Below are positions 6,509 to 11,269 of a DNA stretch of 11,269 bases, in pieces. The position numbers were made by a program, and so were the translations under genes. How positions within the stretch are numbered: position 1 is the stretch's first letter; each line of letters starts with the position of its first letter. The DNA lies in NCBI GenBank assembly GCA_014730295.1, contig WJIN01000342.1, positions 1 through 11,269 of the forward strand. Reading direction: 5' to 3'. The stretch comes from Promethearchaeota archaeon (lineage in GTDB: Archaea > Asgardarchaeota > Lokiarchaeia > Sigynarchaeales > SOKP01). The notes beneath the pieces are model-generated. The model was given only the letters and a program-made list of their open reading frames with translations, had not been told where the DNA came from and did not search any database.

Positions 6509-6549
6509 TACCGGGCTTCGCCAAGTCCCCACGATTCATATGTTCAAGT

Positions 6550-6579
6550 AGTATCTAAAGCCGGTGGATAGTATCTAAA
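6550..6579 (-). promoter_or_regulatory. Tandem TATA-like boxes upstream of tRNA-Trp
   Basis: On the minus strand, tttagatact occurs twice, at 6550-6559 and 6570-6579 (20-base period). The proximal copy lies about 20-29 bases before G1 of the tRNA, the normal distance from an archaeal TATA box to the transcription start, so transcription could begin at or next to the mature 5' end. The second copy may be a duplicate box or a coincidence. Confidence 0.4.
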
Positions 6580-6677
6580 TTATATTGGTAATAATTTTTT
6601 ATCATATTTGAGGTTAATTGATTCTATAAGGCTTCTTTACTAAATAGAGATAAAAAAAGAACCGATTTTTTGCGAAC

Positions 6678-7202
6678 TTATCTTAGTTTTCCGCCGCAAA
6701 TCTCGCAGTATCGGAGGTTTTGCTGGTCTTTTGAGAGTTTCGAGCCACAATGAGGGCAAAATGCGAACACTTCTCCCGTAGGTTGCTGTAGCTTCTTTTT
6801 AGTATAGTCTTTTTCCTTATATTCAAACTCTAATTCTACATTATCAGGAATTACCAGCTTCTTGGTGGTATATCCACATTTATTACAGGTTTCATCATCA
6901 TACCGCATAGGGGCATTACATTGGGGGCATTTGGTAATTAATTGAAATCCGCAATTGGGACAGCGATCCGTATAGAGACTTACTTGAGTTTCACAGCGGG
7001 GGCATTTCCTTTCCGCCCTCCAGAAATAATGTGAAAAGGCTTGTATGGCAATAATAATAAAAAACGCAAAGGGAAGCATAAAAACCCAAAAGAAATCGAA
7101 GAGAAAGATCCCCAAAAACGCAATGATGGTTAAAACTATCACAACAAGGACGCATACATATTTAAGGGTTTCTCGCTCAATATCGGGGGATTCAGCACTC
7201 AT
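6678..7202 (-). CDS. Membrane protein with multiple zinc-ribbon modules
   Basis: A 174-residue protein. Two hydrophobic spans (residues 15-35 and 37-58) with a tight turn anchor it, and the remainder is probably cytoplasmic. Three C-x2-C...C-x2-C zinc ribbons follow: CPRC/CPNC (C67, C70, C81, C84), CPQC/CNKC (C92, C95, C106, C109) and CPHC/CEIC (C149, C152, C166, C169). A charged linker (110-145) separates the second and third. Proteins of this architecture are common in archaea and have no general function; the ribbons probably serve protein or nucleic acid binding. All twelve cysteines are present, so the protein looks intact. A T/A-rich region (about 7230-7240) supplies a plausible promoter; no Shine-Dalgarno site precedes the ATG. 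A second, very small zinc-ribbon gene lies 103 bases upstream on the same strand. Confidence 0.82.
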   Translation of the reverse strand: MSAESPDIERETLKYVCVLVVIVLTIIAFLGIFLFDFFWVFMLPFAFFIIIAIQAFSHYFWRAERKCPRCETQVSLYTDRCPNCGFQLITKCPQCNAPMRYDDETCNKCGYTTKKLVIPDNVELEFEYKEKDYTKKKLQQPTGEVFAFCPHCGSKLSKDQQNLRYCEICGGKLR

Positions 7203-7305
7203 TTTTTTCAGATCTATTTTTAATTCTTTAACGTATAAATGAAAATTACAAAATTAAATCTTTGTCCTTACAAAATATTAGTCAATCTAATTAGTTTTTA
7301 TCTCT

Positions 7306-7485
7306 TTATTTCAATTTTACATCCTTCTTTGGTAATTCCGTGCCGCAATAAGGGCATTTTCCCGTCTCGATATCTTCTCTTGAGAGTTTTTCTCCACATG
7401 CAAAACATGAGCGGGTATCCTCACCAAATAATACGTTCTCTATATTTTTTTTTGGCTCCTTTTGCTCATTTTCGATATGTTTCAT
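7306..7485 (-). CDS. Small zinc-ribbon protein, 59 residues
   Basis: A short gene starting at ATG 7483-7485 and stopping with TAA at 7306-7308. The product begins MKHIENEQKEPKK, a charged flexible N-terminus, followed by a single zinc ribbon: CFAC (C27, C30), GEKLSREDIETGK, CPYC (C44, C47) and GTELPKK. The GEKLSRED spacer followed by CPYCGTEL is a typical zinc-ribbon loop, and the four cysteines at the right spacing make chance unlikely. It lies just upstream of the membrane zinc-ribbon gene in the same direction and divergent from eS30. Its role is unknown; single zinc ribbons of this size can bind RNA, ribosomes or RNA polymerase. A reading frame on the other strand over the same bases has no such pattern and is a shadow. 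Confidence 0.75.
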   Translation of the reverse strand: MKHIENEQKEPKKNIENVLFGEDTRSCFACGEKLSREDIETGKCPYCGTELPKKDVKLK

Positions 7486-7662
7486 TTTTTCCGGCGATTT
7501 ACTACTTAATTTTGGTTTATTTTTATATTTACTATATTTTAATTAAAAAAACTGGAGTCCAATTTTTTTATATCTGTTATAAACCCAAAATTTAAGAGTC
7601 TCGATGTCCTTTTAATAATAGAAAGTAAATATATGATTTATTACAATATAATAACAAATAAC

Positions 7663-7667
7663 GAGGT
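7663..7667 (+). promoter_or_regulatory. Shine-Dalgarno site of the eS30 gene
   Basis: The bases gaggt lie seven bases before the ATG at 7675 and fix the start of eS30. Confidence 0.65.
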
Positions 7668-7674
7668 TTAATAT

Positions 7675-7878
7675 ATGCCGGGTTCACATGGAAGTTTAAC
7701 AAAAGCAGGGAAAGTAAAAATGCAGACCCCGAAGATTGAGCGAACGGGCGTCAATGCAACTCCAAAAAAGCCTCCGCGAATGCGTTATCGAGATCTCTAT
7801 GAGAAGCGCATCAAGAAAGGAAAATATGGCGGTCAGCAAGATTCAATTGGAGCGAAGAGAGCGAAATATAATAAATAA
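7675..7878 (+). CDS. rps30e: Small ribosomal subunit protein eS30
   Basis: A 67-residue, strongly basic protein. SHGSLTKAGKVKMQTPKIE (residues 4-22) matches the eS30 core HGSLxxAGKVxxQTPK almost perfectly, and RMRYRDLYEKR (35-45) corresponds to the basic RMxYxxR segment near the end of the eukaryotic protein. In eukaryotes eS30 (encoded as the FAU fusion with a ubiquitin-like domain) sits in the small subunit near the decoding site. No ubiquitin-like extension is present here. The C-terminal tail (KKGKYGGQQDSIGAKRAKYNK) is longer than usual. The gene stands alone, divergent from the small zinc-ribbon gene. eS30 is restricted to eukaryotes and part of the archaea, so it helps to place the organism. 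Confidence 0.93.
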   Translation: MPGSHGSLTKAGKVKMQTPKIERTGVNATPKKPPRMRYRDLYEKRIKKGKYGGQQDSIGAKRAKYNK

Positions 7879-8056
7879 AATAAATTTTTTACAATTTTTA
7901 AATTTTCTATTCGCTTATTAGATACATGTTATTGCTTTTTGTAGCTTTAAAATTCTTAAAAATTTGGATTTCTTTTAGTTATGTGATTTTTCATTAATCA
8001 ACAATGAGTTTATCTTTCAGATAACCATTTATCTTTATAATCCCTTATGAATTCAT

Positions 8057-8254
8057 CTATTTTCGTGCTTTTCTTCCTAAAACGGATTCCAAGTCATCAT
8101 AAATAGCATCGCCTTTTCCCAGTCGAACTGTGAAATACAAGATTAACGCGATTCTTAGAAAACTCTTTGAATATCCATATTTTTCCAATTTCTTTCTAAA
8201 TTCGCGTGAAGAGGGATTTGTATATGTAATTTCTCTATCCAATATGACATTCAT
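8057..8254 (-). CDS. Hypothetical protein, possibly missing its N-terminus
   Basis: From ATG 8254 this gives 65 residues: MNVILDREITYTNPSSREFRKKLEKYGYSKSFLRIALILYFTVRLGKGDAIYDDLESVLGRKARK. I do not recognise the family. It contains a basic helix (SSREFRKKLEKYGY), one moderately hydrophobic stretch (FLRIALILYFTV, about 33-44) and an acidic-basic tail. In the same frame the coding pattern seems to continue upstream (EYFRYEILRNTGNEALDYYQVAEK) to a TGA at 8333-8335 without a start codon, so the gene may have lost its 5' end. That extension would overlap the antisense start of the MarR remnant. It lies between eS30 and that remnant, both on the other strand. Reality as an expressed gene is uncertain. 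Confidence 0.42.
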   Translation of the reverse strand: MNVILDREITYTNPSSREFRKKLEKYGYSKSFLRIALILYFTVRLGKGDAIYDDLESVLGRKARK

Positions 8255-8357
8255 CTTTTCAGCAACTTGATAATAATCTAAAGCTTCATTTCCAGTATTT
8301 CTAAGGATTTCATATCGAAAATATTCAAAAAATCAAGGTAGGATATTGAGATATGAA

Positions 8358-8734
8358 ATGAATAGGGTAAATCTTCAAGAATTAGGGCCATCACATGGGA
8401 AAGTCTTATTTGCTCTGAAACAGAATGATATAATTTCTATTCAAAAATTAAAGCAGAAAGTTGCTTTAGGCTCATCTTCTCTGACAGGGATCATTGATCA
8501 TTTAGAGTAATTAGATATGATAACACGAATTCATTCAAAAAAGATCCTCGAGAGATTTTAGTCCAATTAAACGACAATATTACAGAAACCTTCAAATCCT
8601 ATAAAAAAATAGTAGAGAAAGTAAACAAGATAATGTATAAATCGTTAGAAGAACCAGAAATTAAAAACTATGAAATAACCATTTTAAAAATCTATGAAAA
8701 TGTAGCGGAATATGAAAGGGAACTAAATTCATAA
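8358..8734 (+). pseudogene. MarR-family transcriptional regulator, broken by a stop and a frameshift
   Basis: From ATG 8358 the frame reads LQELGPSHGKVLFALKQNDIISIQKLKQKVALGSSSLTGIIDHLE, the dimerisation/winged-helix start of a MarR-type repressor including the recognition helix, then TAA at 8508-8510. Without that stop it continues LDMITRIHSKK, the wing strand. The match then moves to another frame at about 8541: DPREILVQLNDNITETFKSYKKIVEKVNKIMYKSLEEPEIKNYEITILKIYENVAEYERELNS, ending with TAA at 8732-8734. The shift falls at a run of six A (8537-8542) and corresponds to one lost base. Intact, it would be a ~125-residue regulator binding DNA as a dimer. The N-terminal helix of ~30 residues is short or missing from the ATG; the frame is open further upstream. 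One lesion could be an assembly error, two make real decay more likely. Confidence 0.75.
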
Positions 8735-8761
8735 GAAAGTATAAAAAAGCCCACTTTCACT

Positions 8762-10648
8762 TTATTCTTCTACACCAATAGATCTCAGCTGATTTTTTAA
8801 TTTTTGAGACTCTTTGATGTAGTATTGAGACTTGTCTTTATCACCAACTAGATAAGAATAGAAATCGCTGGATAATAGACTCCATCGAATAGATTTTCGG
8901 AGACCTTCTATTGATTTGGTATCTAGCAAGCCTTTTGCCTTTTTCAAGAAAAAATGGGCCTTTTTACTGTCTTGACGGTCATGGATATAATATTCAGCAA
9001 TTTCCATGAGCAAGTCAGAGAGAATATCATAATTTTTTTCTTCGATATCATCAATTTCAATATTTTTTAGGCTCATTTTTAACATTTTTTGGGCCAAGGA
9101 TAATTTACCCCGATTTTTGTAGAATCGCGCTCGTAATAAATGATATAATAATTGAATGCGAGTAATTTTTGAGCTTAAATCAAAAGCTTTCCTAAAAGTG
9201 TTTTTAGATAGCGGAATCTTTCCTTCTTCTTGATATATTAATCCCAGATAAATTGAAGCGACCCCCAAGCGTTTTTCCTGTTGATCTGAGGCAGAGCTAT
9301 CATTTTCAAGGAAATCAAGAATAATTTCAAAATGTCTTTTCGCTTTATCAAGATTACGTTGATCAAAATAAATCTTTCCTAATTCTTGATGAGTCTTTAA
9401 AATGTATTTCAAGGGAACATCGCCAGATTTTGCCATAGCTAATGCATTTTCCAAATAATTTATTGCTACGGCATCTTGATTCATTTTCAACGCAATATCT
9501 TTAAGAAATAATAAGATTGCCACCACGGTCTTTCTCTGTTTATGTTTATTGAATATTTTAAGAGCCTCGGTAAGAACTTCAGTGGCTTTTTCGAATTTAT
9601 AATTATTAATAAGCTCTTCTGCCTCGGTATAAAAGTTCAAGAATTCAATGACCTCAAAAGTACTAGGAGGACGATTTAACAGATCATTATGGATGGGATA
9701 GAGATCCTTTGCGATGATGCTTTCATAATGAAGAGCAGAAAAAGGGAAATTGTTACTTTCTTCGATAAACTGATTCGAATCAAGCATTCTCTCTGGTCTA
9801 AACGAGAGTAAGATATTTTTTGTGAAATCCGATGAAGAAATTATATTTATAATCGAATTAAGTAGAAGCCTTGCGAATTTAATCCAATTTTTAACAAGAG
9901 AGTCTAATTGAATGGTTTCTTCATCTTGAAAAACATTTTGAATTATTTGAGGACTATAACTTTCAAAAAAAGTGCGAATATACATTTTCTTATACTCTAC
10001 ATCCTTAAAATAGGTAAAAAAATCTTTCTCTAAAATAAAGAATTCATCAAATGATTCTTCATTGGAGAAAAATAAAGTCTCCGAGGTTCTGAGCTTTGGA
10101 ATTCCATTTCTTAACTCCCATGGGTGGTCGAACGTGGGACTCAATCCTGATTGTTCTAATTCTTCTACCAAATTATTAATCGTATTATTCTCGTAGGCCT
10201 TGAATTTCTCGCGTTTATTCATTAAAGCGATCCTAATTCGATTGATCCATGCTTTTTCCTTCTCATTGTTTATAATTTCTGGCAATATTTCATTTAAGAT
10301 AGTTACTAATTCTTTTTCTTTTCCTTTTACGGGGAAATCATGATCTAATGAGACATTTAGGGCAAAATCCCGGAGTGCTTTAATCAGATGAGCAATTAAT
10401 TCTTGTGTATTGCTATCGAGGTTCCAAAACTTAAGTACGATTGATATTTTGAAGTTTGCGATTTCAAAGGGAATATTCAAGCGAATAGGGAGTACCACAG
10501 GAAATTTGACGGTTAATACCAGAGTTTTATCGGACCGAAGACTATATCGAAAATAATTCTCTATATAACCATTTAAAGACCAACCCTTCTCTTCAAAAAT
10601 GGTTCTTAATGCTTCAATTTCACTATGAGAAAATGGGGTGATTGACAT
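8762..10648 (-). CDS. TPR-repeat protein with an unrecognised N-terminal half
   Basis: A 628-residue soluble protein from ATG 10648; an in-frame TTG at 10672 would add eight residues (RLLLILR...) and seems less likely. Residues 1-~325 form a mixed domain I do not recognise: strand-rich at about 38-75 (TLVLTVKFPVVLPIRL..., KISIVLKFWNL), then helices. Residues ~330-620 carry tetratricopeptide-like helix pairs: AEELINNYKFEKATEVLTEALKIF, AINYLENALAMA, ELGKIYFDQRNLDKAKRHFEIIL, YLGLIYQEEGKIPLSKNTFRKAF, RARFYKNRGKLSLAQKMLKMSL, AEYYIHDRQDSKKAHFFLKKA, with the usual small/aromatic pattern. TPR arrays bind other proteins; related large TPR proteins are abundant in Asgard archaea. No signal peptide or membrane span is seen. 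It converges on the MarR remnant and follows, after ~130 bases, the FG-GAP gene on the same strand. Upstream tatatttatat (about 10696-10708) is a good TATA box. Confidence 0.85.
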   Translation of the reverse strand: MSITPFSHSEIEALRTIFEEKGWSLNGYIENYFRYSLRSDKTLVLTVKFPVVLPIRLNIPFEIANFKISIVLKFWNLDSNTQELIAHLIKALRDFALNVSLDHDFPVKGKEKELVTILNEILPEIINNEKEKAWINRIRIALMNKREKFKAYENNTINNLVEELEQSGLSPTFDHPWELRNGIPKLRTSETLFFSNEESFDEFFILEKDFFTYFKDVEYKKMYIRTFFESYSPQIIQNVFQDEETIQLDSLVKNWIKFARLLLNSIINIISSSDFTKNILLSFRPERMLDSNQFIEESNNFPFSALHYESIIAKDLYPIHNDLLNRPPSTFEVIEFLNFYTEAEELINNYKFEKATEVLTEALKIFNKHKQRKTVVAILLFLKDIALKMNQDAVAINYLENALAMAKSGDVPLKYILKTHQELGKIYFDQRNLDKAKRHFEIILDFLENDSSASDQQEKRLGVASIYLGLIYQEEGKIPLSKNTFRKAFDLSSKITRIQLLYHLLRARFYKNRGKLSLAQKMLKMSLKNIEIDDIEEKNYDILSDLLMEIAEYYIHDRQDSKKAHFFLKKAKGLLDTKSIEGLRKSIRWSLLSSDFYSYLVGDKDKSQYYIKESQKLKNQLRSIGVEE

Positions 10649-10695
10649 TCTTAATATTAATAATAACCTCAATTAATTAATATATTCGAACAGAG

Positions 10696-10708
10696 ATATA
10701 AATATATA
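10696..10708 (-). promoter_or_regulatory. Candidate TATA box of the TPR-protein gene
   Basis: On the minus strand, tatatttatatc lies about 50-60 bases upstream of the ATG at 10648, giving a transcript that starts near 10672. The preceding bases (ttttaag) are compatible with a BRE, but the whole area is AT-rich. Confidence 0.45.
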
Positions 10709-10779
10709 CTTAAAATCAAAACTTTAGCCAAGTTTTGAATTTAAGAGCCTAAAAATAAAAAAAAATTTGAATTTAATTC

Positions 10780-11269
10780 TTATTTTCGCTTAACTTTATA
10801 TTTGGTTATTAAAACTATGAATATACTAAATATTCCAAGGAGGAATATGAGATTATAGCTTGAGATTGGATTATTAGGATCATTAGAAGGTGAAAAATTA
10901 TCAAGATTTAAGAGATAAGTTTTACCTGCATTTTCACCACCATCATCATTTCCAGTTGCGCTGATTATAAAATCATAAGAATTATCTCCATTTACATCTC
11001 CCAGAGTGGCGAGGTAACTACCAAAACGATCTTGATTTGCTTCACCAAAAAACGATACATTTGCATGTGAACAATTAAGATCCATCGACCAACCTAAAGA
11101 TTTACCAAAAAATAGATACACTTGCCCGGCACCAGAACCACCCTCATCATTTCCTTCAGCTCCAATTAAAATATCATCATACCCATCCCCATTAATATCA
11201 CCAGCATAAGCAATTTTTCTTCCGGAAACATCATAACCAGTTATTGGTGGTTCTCCTATGAATGAAGCA
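10780..11269 (-). CDS. FG-GAP (integrin alpha-like) surface protein, C-terminal end
   Basis: The frame is open to the right edge of the window, so 162 C-terminal residues of a larger protein are visible; the GTG at 11121 is internal. Two FG-GAP blades can be read: AYAGDINGDGYDDILIGAEGNDEGGSGAGQVYLFFG (residues 21-56) and LATLGDVNGDNSYDFIISATGNDDGGENAGKTYLL (86-120). The calcium-binding loops are DINGDGYDD (24-32) and DVNGDNSYD (91-99); the second departs slightly from the DxDxDG pattern. Repeats of this kind build seven-bladed beta-propellers on cell surfaces. A linker (SPSNDPNNPIS) leads to a hydrophobic span (about 138-155) and a basic tail KYKVKRK, so the protein is anchored with its propeller outside, probably in adhesion or ligand binding. 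Such anchored propellers are frequent in Lokiarchaeota-like genomes. The signal peptide and earlier blades are outside the window. Confidence 0.9.
   Translation of the reverse strand, partial: ASFIGEPPITGYDVSGRKIAYAGDINGDGYDDILIGAEGNDEGGSGAGQVYLFFGKSLGWSMDLNCSHANVSFFGEANQDRFGSYLATLGDVNGDNSYDFIISATGNDDGGENAGKTYLLNLDNFSPSNDPNNPISSYNLIFLLGIFSIFIVLITKYKVKRK

Larger units (their letters stand above)
6395..6530 (-). tRNA. trnW: tRNA-Trp (anticodon CCA) with two non-canonical introns, CCA-encoded
   Basis: Reading the minus strand from 6530, all arms form once two introns are taken out. Acceptor GGGGACT (6524-6530) pairs fully with AGTCCCC (6399-6405); the discriminator is A (6398), followed by encoded CCA (6395-6397). 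T8 G9 lead to D-stem GCGA/TCGC (4 bp); the anticodon stem GCAGC/GTTGT pairs throughout with two G-U pairs, and loop CTCCAGA has T33, anticodon CCA at 6464-6466 and G37. Variable loop TGGTC gives the G15-C48 Levitt pair; T-stem GCCGG/CCGGC is perfect. After removal of 6479-6508 and 6412-6440 the D-loop reads AGCCCGGTA (A14, G15, G18 G19, A21) and the T-loop TTCAAAT, both standard for archaea. The spliced molecule is 74 nt plus CCA. The usual archaeal 37/38 intron is absent. A73 fits archaeal tryptophanyl-tRNA. Standard scanners could miss the gene or misfold it. Confidence 0.93.

Noticed and set aside
6396..6531. Acceptor stem shifted by one or two bases (GTGGGGA/TCCCCAC)
   Set aside because: It also pairs, but leaves no proper discriminator-CCA end and displaces T8. 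GGGGACT/AGTCCCC followed by A and CCA fits every position.
6302..6532. A 76-codon minus-strand reading frame over the tRNA region
   Set aside because: It covers the tRNA-Trp gene exactly, has no protein-like pattern, and the RNA fold explains the G/C-rich sequence.
7239..7595. A 118-codon plus-strand frame
   Set aside because: It is rich in F/Y/L from AT-rich DNA and lies antisense to the small zinc-ribbon gene, whose cysteine pattern is convincing.
7736..7921. A second plus-strand frame overlapping eS30
   Set aside because: The eS30 frame has clear family motifs and a Shine-Dalgarno site; this one does not.
1..11269. CRISPR array, box C/D guide RNA, integrase or phage genes
   Set aside because: No regularly spaced repeats, no convincing paired C and D boxes, and no recombinase or structural phage gene were found.

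Overview
The window reads as a low-GC archaeal chromosome, most likely an Asgard (Lokiarchaeota-like) or related lineage. The support is a ribosomal protein eS30 gene (found in eukaryotes and in some archaea such as TACK and Asgard groups), a tRNA interrupted by bulge-helix-bulge introns, an FG-GAP surface protein with a C-terminal membrane anchor, and archaeal-type AT-rich promoters with occasional Shine-Dalgarno sites. The lineage call is inference; no marker gene here settles it.

Layout. Bases 1-614 hold the right end of an IS200/IS605-type element: the C-terminal part of a TnpB (RuvC-like nuclease) and a structured end resembling an omega-RNA scaffold. Bases 699-1449 hold an overlapping MNT nucleotidyltransferase/HEPN pair (toxin-antitoxin-like). 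A nucleoside 2-deoxyribosyltransferase-like gene (1455-1838, minus) converges on it. Bases 1994-3202 hold a DsrE-like protein and a NIPA/EamA-type membrane transporter, probably one operon, facing a small STAS-like protein (3199-3576, minus). After an AT-rich gap comes a membrane-bound pyrophosphatase (3995-6244), whose GNTTKA motif points to a K+-independent proton pump.

The most notable element lies at 6395-6530 on the minus strand: a tRNA-Trp(CCA) gene that folds only when two short introns are removed, 30 nt in the D-loop (between positions 21 and 22) and 29 nt in the T-loop (between 59 and 60). Both can form bulge-helix-bulge-like splice sites and both excisions restore standard loops. 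The canonical 37/38 site has no intron. The gene encodes its own CCA.

Downstream are two zinc-ribbon proteins on the minus strand (a membrane protein with paired zinc-binding modules, and a 59-residue one at 7306-7485), then eS30 (7675-7878). The stretch 8057-8734 looks decayed: a short minus-strand ORF that may have lost its start, and a MarR-family regulator broken by a stop codon and a frameshift. A 628-residue TPR protein with an unrecognised N-terminal half (8762-10648, minus) and the C-terminal end of an FG-GAP propeller protein (10780-end, minus) close the window.

Most genes are ordinary, single or in pairs. The doubly interrupted tRNA-Trp is the observation most worth following; the TnpB end, the MNT/HEPN pair and the decayed MarR gene mark the flanking parts as accessory DNA.
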